This document shows, piece after piece, positions 54,120 through 64,000 of a stretch of DNA of 64,000 nucleotides. Positions within the stretch are counted from its first letter, which is position 1, and each line of letters opens with the position of its first letter. The stretch is from NCBI GenBank assembly GCA_021292165.1, contig JAHFWL010000220.1:248001-312000 (forward strand). The letters run 5' to 3'. The DNA comes from Shinisaurus crocodilurus. Its lineage: Eukaryota; Chordata; Lepidosauria; Squamata; Shinisauridae. The notes beneath the pieces were generated by a model. The model did not search any database. It saw only the letters and a list, made by a program, of their open reading frames with translations, and had not been told where the DNA came from. Both the position numbers and the translations under genes were made by a program.

Positions 54120-54640
54120 TGTTAATCTGTTGCAGCAAAAACAACCTAGAGTCCCACAACACCTTTAATGACTAACAAATTTATGAGGGCATCAGCTTCT
54201 TTGGGCCAGAATCCACTCCATTAGATGTCTAAGAGAGCTTAGGTCAGGAGTGCAGAACGCTTTCAGCCCGAGGGCCAAAGTCCATTTTGGAGAAGCTCTC
54301 GGGGGCCACATTCCAGCGATGGATGAAGCCAAAAAAATAAAGAAAGAATACCTGCATATTGTAGCATAAAGCTCTTCCTTCCAGTAACTAAGCCTTAGGA
54401 GAGGCATTTCAACCTGCACCAAAGCTGTGAAACCAACAAATAGTTGGCGGTTGGGGAAAGGGGGGCGGGGCCAGGGAAAGGGGTGGGGCATGGGAAGGGG
54501 GCGGGGCCAACGGGGAACCCCAGATTGGGATCCCCGGAGTGCTGAAATTGGCCCCTTGGCTTGAGTTTCTGCACCCTTGACTTGGGTCGTTATAAATTTG
54601 TTCATCTTTAAGGTGCTACGGGACTAATCGATAAGCGTTT
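54120..54640. repeat. Foldback repeat split by a hAT-like element
   Basis: Left CAAAAACAACCTAGAGTCCC ... ACTAACAAATTTATGAGG is complementary to right TAAATTTGTTCATCTTTAAG ... GGTGCTACGGGACT. A second element fills the centre. Confidence 0.7.
54236..54589. mobile_element. hAT-like element nested in foldback repeat
   Basis: Termini CAGGAGTGCAGAA and TTTCTGCACCCTTG, flanked by GCTTAGGT and ACTTGGGT (6 of 8 identical), consistent with an aged 8-bp duplication. The interior is rich in GGGGCGGGGCCA motifs and has no transposase. Confidence 0.65.
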
Positions 54641-55297
54641 CTCTACAAAGAGAGGATTGTGCGTGATGTGGTGTGACATAGGAAAACGTTGGGAGTTTTC
54701 CCTTGTATTCATCCTCTGTCTGAGGAGTTCAGAAGAGGTGCTCTTCTGCACCATGGGTGTCATCTAGCGGGGTTGCGGGGTTACGTCTTGTCCTCTAGGC
54801 TGTTATGTCAGCATTTGTAACCACTGGAAAATGTTATCAGTGGATTCGTTGCCCAGTGTCATTAGTATGCTGATGACACTCTGTTATCCCTTCTCCTCAA
54901 ATCCCAGCGTGGCACTGTAATTCCTGAATAGGGATGCTTGAGGAGTTCGTTACGTCTGCATTTTTAAGTGAACCAGCCTGATCCGCACTTCTCAGATGAA
55001 TAAATGGATCAGAACACATTTATCCTTCAGTTTTTGCACTTCTCCGAAGTTTGTGATATTGTTCCTGGCTCAGAAAATGTACCAAAGTGCCTAGTGAGAT
55101 GCGTAATTTAGGATAAAATGTGTATTGTGTGTGTGTGTGTGTGTGTGTAGTGTATTTTTGTGCAGTTTTTAAAAATATTGCAGATTGATGCACAATGGGA
55201 CAGAATGGACTTACAAATGAAGACATGGGTAACTGATACAGACCAGAAATAGACCGATCTGTCCATGACATAGCGTGAATGACATACTGCAGCAAAT

Positions 55298-55437
55298 GCT
55301 CTAACACAGGGCTCTCCAACCTTGGGTCCCCAGATGTTGCTGGACTACAGCTCCCAGAATCCCTTGCCATTAGCCATGCTGGGAGCTGTAGGCCAGCAAC
55401 ATCTGGGGACCCAAGGTTGGAGAGCCCTGCTCTAACA
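55298..55437. mobile_element. Type-B palindromic hAT MITE
   Basis: Termini CAGGGCTCTCCAACC and GGAGAGCCCTG, with the exact 8-bp flanking duplication CTCTAACA. Confidence 0.87.
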
Positions 55438-55639
55438 CTACTTGCTTAGAAAGGACAGTCTTAAGGTGCAATCCTATGCAAATTTAGACAGAAAAAAGGC
55501 CAACAACTCCCAGCATGCCCCAGCCAGCTGCTGGGTTTATTAATGGTTTATTAAGCAAGAATGGTTTGCTTAAAGTGACATGCACATAAAGTGACATGCA
55601 CATAAAGTGACGTGCAAAGCGAATATATTATTCACACTC

Positions 55640-55830
55640 ATGGTTTATTTATTTATTTATTTATTTATTATATTTTTGAATCACCCATCTGGCCAGCCAT
55701 CAGGCCACTCTGAGTGATGTACAGTCCAATAAAATACAACAAGAAGAAAAAAAACAGAGTGTAAAACACAATTAAAAACAGTACAAAACTTAAAAATCCT
55801 AACCCACCCCACATTCCCACCTGAAAAGCC
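55640..55830 (-). mobile_element. LINE 3' end (L2-like), minus strand
   Basis: On + it begins with TTTATTTATT repeats, then TTGAATCACCCATCTGGCCA and CCACTCTGAGTGATGTAC, the complement of the end seen at 52350-52435. A-rich sequence follows. Confidence 0.6.
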
Positions 55831-56611
55831 ACGTTTTTAATGCACGTCAGAAGCTAATCAAGTACCGGTATGTAGTGAAAGTAGCATACTCCAGGTCTTC
55901 TGTTCCTCACACCTACAAATACTGAACTGGACAAGTCCCTGGCCTTTTAATTCTGCTGTTGAATGAGCGCAGCATGCCCAGCGTCAGCCAAGCTCGGCAG
56001 AAATTTGCTGAGCTATATGGCACGAAGTCACCCCAATGCCACTCCATTGTCAAAGGAATGGCTGCGTTTCTTCCTCTGCAGCACGAACAATTGGCGGCAC
56101 AGCAACTGTGCCAGACACGTCCCAGCCAGCCTCGCTGGGAAGATGGCTGTCTGATCCGACAGCCGAGGTCACCTCCTTCCTTCTCTTATATCTCATGTGT
56201 GTCTCTCTGGATAGGCCAAGAGTGCCCCAGGTGCTATTCTGCAATGCCCGTGCTGGCTGTGGATGATGGGAGTTGTAGTCCAACATGGCTGGGGGAGCAC
56301 CAGATTGCGGAAGGCTGGCCTACCCTATTCAAGCATAATGCCTTAATTGGGTTTTCCTCTTCTTTCTTTTTGGGGTTCTTTTTTTTCCCCAGTCCTCAGC
56401 TGCTCTTAATTTTAGCTAACTTTTTAATTGCTAGCTAGTGGCCATGAGGGTGTTATTTGAAAATGTATGCAATATAAAAATAATTAATGAATGCAGATGA
56501 ACAATTGTCACCATTCTCTTCCCCCCTCCGCACCCCGGGGGGGGGGCAGCGAATGTCTCCAAAAAGTGTGGAAGCTAGAAGTGCCACAACGCACGGCCCA
56601 TCCCCCTTGCA

Positions 56612-56688
56612 GCATAGCTGGCTGGGGCATGCTGGGAGTTGTAGGCCAAAAACATCTGGGGACCCAAAGTTGGAGAACACTGCCCTTG
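56612..56688 (+). repeat. Type-A MITE, right half only
   Basis: GCTGGCTGGGGCATGCTGGG to TTGGAGAACACTG, lacking the left arm. Confidence 0.75.
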
Positions 56689-57344
56689 CACAAGCCATGG
56701 CTTAGCAGGGTGGTTTTATCAGCCACACTGGGTTGGCTTATAGGCTACCCTCCTCATATCAGTCCTAATAGCTAAATAGAACATCCAGGTTTAGGGGCAG
56801 TCTGCCGGAGAATACCTGGTGCTGGAGACAGGCAACAGGGGAACATTGTGGTCCGACTTATAAACTTCCCAGAGGCATTTGGTTGGCATTGGTTAGCAAC
56901 TTAATGCTGGACAAAATGGAGAGGTAGTAATCCAACTATAATTGTTTTTGTTGGTTTGTTTGTTTTAATCCTTTTTGTGGTTTCAACATTAAAAATATGA
57001 ACGGATCTAAATCTGAATTGGTCCTGAAAGAACAGGATACTGTTTTGCTGTGGCAATGGGCCGGCCCCCCCTCAGTAAATGGAAACCAGGTGGATGAAAA
57101 AACATTCTTGAGAATCGTGGCACAATCTGAAAATTGCAGAGGAAGTTCAAATGTTATGACTGACTCTCCGCGGCCTTAATTTAGGCCACATGTCTGTCTT
57201 CTAGTCTTCCTGCTGGGGATGAATGGGGGAGGGAGGACCTTTCTCTAGATAGTTTTTTAAAAAAACAACCAGACTTAATTCTTTGGTTGATTTATACCTA
57301 TGTGTACAATTTAAACACACAAACTATTTTTAGTTTTATTCCCT

Positions 57345-57555
57345 CTATTTCTGATGTTCGGGCCTGAGTGTTGATACTTATGCAGCCAAAATGGCACCAC
57401 CCACATACAATAGGGAGAGATCAGCAGGTTCCGGGAAGCCTCAAGGTTTACAGAAGTACAAAAAATTTGGTGGGGGAAAAGAATCCCAAAGGAGGGGAAT
57501 CCTGCCCGCCCCCATGGCCCAGTGCGGACTGAATGTGCTTGGTGGCTATGGAATG

Positions 57556-57629
<74 letters not shown>

Positions 57630-57745
57630 GGAAAAGCATGCGGGAAGGGGAATGGAGTATTCTGGACATTCTGGACGATGGCTTTGCTGATTGACTGGTA
57701 CGCTAAACAGGAGCATTCCGTATTGCAACATTTTGTGGCAGGTCC
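57345..57745 (+). repeat. Unnamed dispersed repeat F with TG/GA microsatellite
   Basis: Most complete copy; carries a compound (TG)n(GA)n at 57559-57626 and ends CCGTATTGCAACATTTTGTG. Confidence 0.6.
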
Positions 57746-57939
57746 CAGTTGTTTTTACCAAGCACTTTACATGCAAAATATACAAAAATAGGTTGTCCCC
57801 AACATTTTAATAGCAGCAATAAATAAATAAATAAATAAATGTTACTTCACCTATTAAGTGCAGTTGGGTAAACAAGTTGAAAGACTGACCCAATCTCCTA
57901 GCGATGCTTGGAAGATTTTTTTTTAAATTAAATTGTAAG

Positions 57940-58025
57940 TTATCGTAAGATTAACCCTAAGAAAGTTTAACCCTAAGAATTTTTTTTAAAAAGTTTTAAC
58001 CCTAAGTAAGTTTAACCCTAAGAAA
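57940..58025 (+). repeat. TTTAACCCTAAG short tandem units
   Basis: Four units of T-TTAACCCTAAG within 85 bp, spaced by A/T-rich linkers. They contain the telomere-like CCCTAA but are not a TTAGGG tract. Confidence 0.6.
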
Positions 58026-58144
58026 AGCTACCTGTCCCCCTTCAAGATTATCCAAAGGGGCACCTTGGTTGAGGATTTGAAATATGTAAATTTATTTAAA
58101 CAAGATTGGGAGTGAGTATACTGTAGGTAGGAGTTAAAAGTGTT

Positions 58145-58350
58145 GGAGTAGAGCTCTGGGGGTTCGGTTTGTTTGAGTCTGCACTCAGTCATGATGCTCA
58201 CTTCATAACCTTGCGTCGTCAGTTGCTCTCTCAGACTAACCCTACTGCACAGGGTTGTCGTGAGGATAAAAGAGGAGGGCGGGGCAGGGGGAGAGAAAGC
58301 ACTATGTACATCTCCTTAGAAGAAGGGTGGGATAAAAATGAAGCAGATAA
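58145..58350 (+). mobile_element. Diverged MIR-like CORE-SINE
   Basis: Old copy with recognisable core (CACAGGGTTGTCGTGAGG ATAAAA) and tail (GGGTGGGATAAAAATGAAG); head strongly diverged. Confidence 0.65.
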
Positions 58351-59464
58351 TTCAATCTGTTATAAAGCTGGAGAGAGAATTTGACCACAACATAATAATC
58401 TGTGCATGGTTGAATCTTTCCCGTTACACTGTTTTTATGGAACTCTCCTGTGACTTGAATCCTAAGGAAGCAGCCTCCAGTCTTTTTTATTTTTACTTGC
58501 AATGATTTTTATGCTTGTCCGTGGCTGTGTTCAGAAGCTTATTCGAATGCATGGAACTTTTTTTCCATTAAGGACAAAAGATCGTAATCGCTTCATGGCT
58601 GTCTTAGAGTTGGGTTTTCGCTTGCAGATGGGTTGAGTGCACTAAAGATCTACTGCAGGGGCAATGTTTGTGGGCTGATAGTTTGCATGCTATTTCAAAA
58701 CCATTTGTAGTATTGGCTGGAGCAGCTGGTTTACAAAGGGAGAACACATTCCCTGGCTCAGGTTTTCAGAGAACCAATTTTTGTCTTGCAAAATTTTTTT
58801 TTTTCAGGTGAACATTTTCAGCATGAAAGGGGTTGCTAGGACCCACACCTAAGGTTTATTGCAGTACTGTATCGCTGCAGTGACTAGCGGGGCGCATGAC
58901 GCACGCAGCTTTCAGTGCTGGTCGTGCTAGTTCTGCAAAATCGGTCCTCGTTTACTTGTGGAATTTCCCAGACTAGGTTTATCACGTTATCTTTCAGTTA
59001 TTGCTGTTCGCTACTGCGATACGTGGCTAGTGTGTGCTAAAGTTGCGCTGTCGTTGCCCGCCTGAGGTGTGGCCATGAAAGTGTCGTCGCTGGAGTTAGC
59101 CAGTAGCTTTCAAGGGACGGGGGGGAATGCGGTGTGACGTTTGTGGAGGAGGAAGGGCTGATCCTGCTGGCTTCAGTGCATGGGAGGATGGTCTCTTCCC
59201 TTCTCCTTTGCCTGCCTTGTCCGTCCCTTATCTCTCTGCTTCGCACCTGCACCTCCATAGCTTTGCAGAGCTGATTGACCAAAACAAACAACCCTTTCTC
59301 TTAAAAGCCCCCCCCCAAAAAAAAACCAAGAAGGTGTAAATTGGCCAAAAGACAAGTGTAGTCAGAAATTGATCACATTCTCTTCACTGGCCTTGCTCCC
59401 AGGGAAATGGAGCTAGTTCTTGGGAACCATAGCGGGGGTGCGGTTGCTTTGGGAAATTGGTTTT

Positions 59465-60030
59465 GCCCCATGGCCTAAACACCACCCATTCAAAAGTTGA
59501 AAGTGTCATTAAGTCCTCAATCCATTGCGTTATCGGAGGCATCCATTTGCCCTTCCAATATTGTAATATCAGACTTTTATCTGTCAAAAGGGAGTGGAAA
59601 ATCCACTTACAGTGACCTTGCGTTACATTCCAAGAAACAGGCCTGTGGCTCACGCTGGCTCAGCTTGTCTGTGCGTGGAAAGCTAAGCAGGGTCAGGCCT
59701 GGTTATGACTTGGATGGGAGACCCCTCCTCTAGTTTCCTGCATTGAGCAGCGGGTTGGACTCGATAGCCTTCTAGGCTCCTTCCAACTCTCTGATCTATG
59801 AAATCTATCTATGAAATCTATGAAGCAGGTAGATAGTTAAGAAAAACATGTAGTTCAGTAAATATTAAAGAGCTTTCCAACTCAAAGTTTTCCCGTATTC
59901 TTCCCTCCTCCCCAAAAGAGGCAGCCACTGGGCATTGCCAAAACATATGGCTAAAAGAAGCATTGGCTGTATAAGTAGCCGATTTAGACAAGCCCTTGTT
60001 AAAAAGATGTGGTGGTGTCCAATATACATG
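59465..60030 (-). mobile_element. L1 LINE 3' end split by a 5S SINE
   Basis: Same L1 C-terminal region as 23325-24000, more diverged (RLFNKGLSKSATYTANASFSHMFWQC on the right, CKWIFHSLLTDKSLILQYWKGKW on the left). A 5S-derived SINE occupies 59636-59825. The short duplication AAACAG/AAGCAG flanks it, and the L1 sequence resumes at GTAGATAGTTAAG as in the intact copy. Confidence 0.82.
59636..59825 (+). mobile_element. 5S rRNA-derived SINE inside an L1 fragment
   Basis: Complete copy with an extended tail of TATGAAATCTA units, inserted in the L1 fragment at 59465-60030. Probable short target duplication AAACAG/AAGCAG. Confidence 0.88.
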
Positions 60031-61590
60031 GAACAATCAGGTATCATGTAACCAGAGTGGTGGTGGTCGTGGCACCAGCTTGATTTGGCATCACAAAGCG
60101 AAGTTGAATGGAGGGCCGTGCGCCGTGCCTTCGCTCGGAATGAGCGAGCACTTTCACTCCTGTTCCCAGTGCCCCCAAAACTGCCCAAAGGGGTGCTTTT
60201 CGCAGTAGGCATCAGAGTTTGCTAACCCACCATTTCAGCCCGGCACGAATACTCCCTGCTCAGTAACTATGGGAGAATCCACTGCTTGAATCGGGAATGT
60301 CTCGGGCTGGGCTTAGCCTGGCTCAGCATGCCTCAGGCACTGGAGCTCACTTTTAGGTTCAGGAGGGAATGAGGGTGTGCAGCCCCCTCGTGACTGGCTG
60401 GCAGCGTGAAATACCTGGGTTGGCTGGGACCAGTATGGATACTGCAGCTGGTCTTTCTGCTCTTGCCTGGTCGACAGAGCAGAGCTTTCTACCTTCAACA
60501 CAAGTGCCCAGCTCCAGCAGCTGGAGATCCCCGGCTGGCAAACATGCTGTACCTGCTGTACCTCATTGCTGTGCGGAAGAGATTAGCTGGGGGGGGGGGG
60601 AAGGAGGTGGAGGCTGAGGGAGAGGTGAATGAGGGAATTTATCACATGATTCCTATCTTTATATTGCCAAAGATTTTATTTCCTAACAGAGCAGACTCTG
60701 TGCCTCTAACAGGTGAGATACAGTGTCAGAAGGAAATGCAAGGAACTTCCCCCTTCTCTCTGAAGCTCCATGTTTGGGGGTGGGTGGGTAAGCTTCACCT
60801 GTTGAATTTGTGCCAATCCTGACCATTTTAAAGCAAAAAGAAAGATATTGCCCTGCAAGCACTGACTCCCCCCCCCATGAAAAACACCAGATATCAACAA
60901 TTAAGGGTTTAAGTAAGGTAAAAAAATATTACAAAGGCCACTTATAAAATATTATAAAATAATATATAATATAATAATGTAATAATTGTAATATATAAGA
61001 TATTATATAATAATATAATTCTGGAAAAGTCATCCTTGCACTGGCGCTGCTGCTGCTGCCTCTTCTTCTAGCAAGGAGCAGCATTTCACAATTATCCCTC
61101 AATTACATTATACTTCTTCACACAATGCATAATCAATTTGCTGCCATAAGATGTGATGGTCCGTGTTGTAGATTGCTTTAAAACACGGAGTGTCAGTGTT
61201 TAATACCCTTGACCACGCCCTCATGTTGCCTGGCCACACCCTCTTGATCCACACCTTCATGTTGCTTAACTACGGTATACCTCTTAGTACAAATTCACAT
61301 GTGTGTCCCTATTTTCATCTGTGAAATGTTGGAGGGTATGGGAAGGCCACAAGTTGCCCACCTCTGTATTAAGGGATGAGAATATACTGCAACATTTTGT
61401 TGCAGATCCCACGTCTTTATAAAAACACTGATGTTATACAAAGCCAAACCATCCTTGGTTTCTTACTATTGACAATCATGCCAACACTTCACTGGTGAAA
61501 ATGGGAGATGCTGGTAACATCCCAATTCTCACACTGATGATTGTGCACTGAGTCCCTCTTCACACTGTTTCAAATCGCTAAAGGCTCTCT
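60031..61590. other. Intron 3 DNA, nothing recognised
   Basis: AT-rich stretch with TATAATA runs at 60945-61020; no gene or identified repeat. Confidence 0.5.
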
Positions 61591-61598
61591 TTCACCTG

Positions 61599-61599
<1 letters not shown>

Positions 61600-61641
<42 letters not shown>

Positions 61642-61672
61642 CTGTGTGCTGTGTGTTGTGTGTGTGTGTATT
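61600..61672. repeat. (TA)n(TG)n microsatellite
   Basis: Uninterrupted TA then TG dinucleotides. Other clear dinucleotide tracts: 231-252, 3228-3250, 6035-6062, 6612-6648, 6989-7012, 9341-9363, 20493-20512, 27098-27123, 33443-33473, 41548-41570, 52541-52565, 55128-55150. Confidence 0.9.
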
Positions 61673-62442
61673 TACATACACACACTGCATTTATGTACTC
61701 CGCAGTTGCCTGTCTTCCAGCGATCTAGAAAACCATGAGGGCATGTGCTCATGTTAAAAGTTATACTAGAAAATGTAACAGTCGTATAATAAGTTATGAA
61801 CTGTTCAGAATTATACTTGGACAGCTACAGCACAGGACATGGCAGGCTATGCACTGCATGGTGCCTTAGTGTGCATGTGCATGTGTATGAGTGCATGTGC
61901 TCTAGAGAACAAGAGGCGTCCGCTCCTCATTCTGAGATGTCACTTCTAAAGACTTTGCGGCAGGGAGCTGAACTGCAAATCTCACTCGCAGGATGTTTGC
62001 TTTTGCCCCAAAGGCAAAATGGGGGGAGTCATCTACCAGCGACGGGAATAAGAGAACAGCCCATCCCTGATAAAGAGGGACAGGTGTAGTCTGTAGTCAA
62101 AGCGTATGTAGTAACAGAGGTGGCCACTCTGTGCATGCTCAGAGGAACACTTCCAATTTGGCTCTCAAGGGCTGAGCCTCATAGAAAATAGATGCGAGGG
62201 TTGACTTGCAGTTACAATCAACCTCTGTTTTGTGTGCAAACATGCTATTCCCAAGTGTTTGCATTCCAACAAGGCTCTGTAAAGTGGCCCGTGGCAGAGA
62301 GGAGTGTGTGGGCGGTCTCGGAGCAGTGACTGCCTCACAATTATGAGACACAATAATTTTAGGTTTTTGCTCTCCCTCTGTATCCCAAAGGGATTATTTT
62401 CATGTTGCTGTTCATGAGGCGCACTCAGAAGCCTCTTATTTC

Positions 62443-62468
62443 TCTCGCTCGCTCGCTCGCTCGCTCAC
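62443..62468. repeat. (CTCG)n microsatellite
   Basis: CTCGCTCGCTCGCTCGCTCG with a CpG in each unit. Trinucleotide tracts also occur at 5448-5480 (AAT), 6815-6842 (TTA), 33013-33042 (CTC) and 45965-45991 (CCA). Confidence 0.85.
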
Positions 62469-62639
62469 TCGCTGTCTTGTTCAGCTGCGTTTGGAGACTC
62501 TTGTGAAAACTTACTTCCGCTTGGAGTTGAAGAAGAGATTTAACTGGGAAAATTCTAGAAGCCTCATTTAGGCTGCATAGAGAAAGGTTTCAATGAAAAG
62601 CGTTCCACATCTCCATTATCAGTTAACAATTTCCAGAGG

Positions 62640-62815
62640 GGTAGCTGCGTTAGCCTGTTACAGCAAAAACAACAGAGTCTTGTGGCACCTTAATGAATAA
62701 CACATTGATTCTGGCATAAGCTTTTGTGAACACTGCCCATTTCACGTCCACAAAGGCTTACGCCAGAATAAATGTGTTAATCTTTAAGGTGCCACAAAAC
62801 TCTTTGTTGTTGTCA
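62640..62815. repeat. Foldback repeat related to 54120-54640
   Basis: CAAAAACAACAGAGTCTTGT ... CACCTTAATGAATAACACAT pairs with ATGTGTTAATCTTTAAGGTG ... CCACAAAACTCTTTGTTG. Confidence 0.7.
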
Positions 62816-62869
62816 GCTAAGTCATGCTTATCCACGTTTCTGTGGGTTTGAATAAATCTAGAGTTACTC

Positions 62870-63030
62870 GTAGAGTTGGAAACGTTGCAGAAAAGGGCAA
62901 CCAAATGACCAGGCGCTTGAAGAACCTTCCCTACTAGGAAAGGCCAAGGCATCTGGGACTCTTCTTAAGTTCGGGGCTGTGTGTGCAATTTAAGAGGGGA
63001 CTTGATAGAGGTTTATAAGATCAGGTTTGG
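62870..63030 (+). mobile_element. Old CR1-like LINE fragment
   Basis: Short degraded coding traces resembling LEKLQKRATK...EEPSLLGKAKASGTLL, then GTGTGTGCAATTTAAGAGGG and a GATAGAGGTTTATAAGATC block that matches the 'DLIEVYKI'-type CR1 sequence. No open frame. Confidence 0.55.
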
Positions 63031-63429
63031 CAGTAAACGGTGTGGCAGTTGGCATACAGGCAAAGAGGAGACAGAAGTCTGAGTTTGCAACTTGCTAGAA
63101 AAAGAAGAATTTAGGAGAGGGACAGAGAGCCTGCTGATGTTTGGTGTTGGGTTTGGGGGGGGGGCTGTCTTCCCAGTTTAACATGGATTCCCACTACCCT
63201 ATGGTCATCTTGTATACACCGTGGGGGAAATTGGTGCTAATCTATAAACAAGCACCAGTTCCGCTCAAAGCAAATGGTATGTATTAGCAGCTTCGCTCCC
63301 CACCCCCACAGAAGAAGTCTTCCCTTTCTACCTGCTGCAAAACTCAGATATCGGTCTTCTCCTTTGGCTATAGTCCAGTTGCCAAAATGTTTCTTTCCAG
63401 CCTTACTGAAACACATGTGTTCTATCAGC

Positions 63430-63956
63430 ACTGGTTAGGCCTCATCTTGAGTACTGCGTCCAGTTCTGGGCACCACACTTTAAGAAGGACGTAGACAAAC
63501 TGGACAGGGTTCAGAGGAGGGCAACAAGGATGATCAAGGGACTGGAAACAAGGCCCTATGAGGAGAGACTGAAAGAACTGGGCATGTTTAGCCTTCAGAA
63601 GAGGAGACTTAGGGGAGATATGATCGCACTCTTCCAGTACTTGAAGGGTTGTCACACACAGGAGGGCCAGGATCTCTTCTCAATCATCCCAATTTGCAGG
63701 ACACGAAATAATGGGCTCAAGTGCCAGGAACCCAGATTCCACCTAAACATCAGGAAAAATTTCCTGACTGTCAGAGCAATAAGACAATGGAACCAACTCC
63801 CTAGGGAGGTGGTGGGCTCTCCCACACTGGAGGCATTCAAAGTGCAGCTGGACAGCCATCTGTCAGGGATGCTTTGACCTGGATTCCTGCATTGAGCAGG
63901 GGGTTGGACTTGATGGCCTTCTAGGCCCCTTCCAACTCTACTATGATTCTATGATC
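63430..63956 (+). mobile_element. CR1 LINE 3' end
   Basis: Encodes [39 protein letters not shown] and the CR1 C-terminus to SGML-stop, then the CR1 untranslated end and tail at 63945-63956. 5'-truncated. Confidence 0.92.
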
Positions 63957-64000
63957 ATAGCTAGTAGCCACCAGCCATCAATGCAGTTTTAGGAAGTATC

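Larger units (their letters stand above)
53551..64000 (+). other. CLIP2: CLIP2 intron 3, 5' part
   Basis: The intron starts with GTGAGT. No sequence resembling the next CLIP2 exon (rest of CAP-Gly 2, GGTKTGxxRYxGETDFA-type) was found up to the window end, so the intron is at least 10.4 kb. Confidence 0.8.

Noticed and set aside
1..64000. CRISPR arrays, operons, bacterial promoters or riboswitches
   Set aside because: The window is vertebrate intronic DNA; direct repeats seen are microsatellites and transposons.

Overview
The window is vertebrate nuclear DNA, most likely from a squamate reptile. This is inferred from the repeat mix: CR1, L2, L1 and RTE-type LINEs, a MIR-like CORE-SINE with an L2-type tail, tRNA-derived and 5S rRNA-derived SINEs, and many palindromic hAT-type miniature transposons. 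The species cannot be named from the sequence alone. There is no bacterial-style gene organisation, CRISPR array or operon.

One protein-coding host gene is recognisable, on the + strand: the 5' part of CLIP2 (CAP-Gly domain linker protein 2, CLIP-115). A CpG island at about 7080-8140 probably holds the promoter and a noncoding first exon ending near 7784. The start codon lies in a second exon (36986-37217, ATG at 37100). A third exon (53006-53550) encodes the first CAP-Gly domain and the beginning of the second. The two coding exons join in frame to 221 codons. Introns are about 29.2 kb and 15.8 kb, and the third intron runs past the window end. The rest of the gene lies beyond 64000.

Almost everything else is transposon-derived. 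1-7080: LTR fragments, foldback elements, a 5S-derived SINE, CR1 and L2 3' ends, a MIR-like SINE. 7785-36985 (intron 1): three CR1 pieces in two orientations, an older CR1/L2-like LINE split by an RTE-type LINE, a gag-like fragment with a zinc knuckle, an L1 3' end, an L2 reverse transcriptase fragment, two Tigger-like MITEs, and at least five 5S SINE copies. 37218-53005 (intron 2): a GC-rich hAT element with an exact 8-bp target duplication, a CR1 copy, an L2 3' end, and an RTE-type LINE with an uninterrupted 964-codon frame. 53551-64000 (intron 3): a 132-bp perfect palindrome 79 bp after the splice donor, nested hAT/foldback elements, an L1 3' end split by a 5S SINE, and a CR1 3' end at the window edge.

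The most noteworthy structure is in the repeats. A 5S rRNA-derived SINE carries a CR1-type tail with no visible tRNA or core module. Several palindromic MITE families share one inner palindrome but have different termini and 8-bp target duplications. LINE copies carry inverted duplications at their 5' ends.
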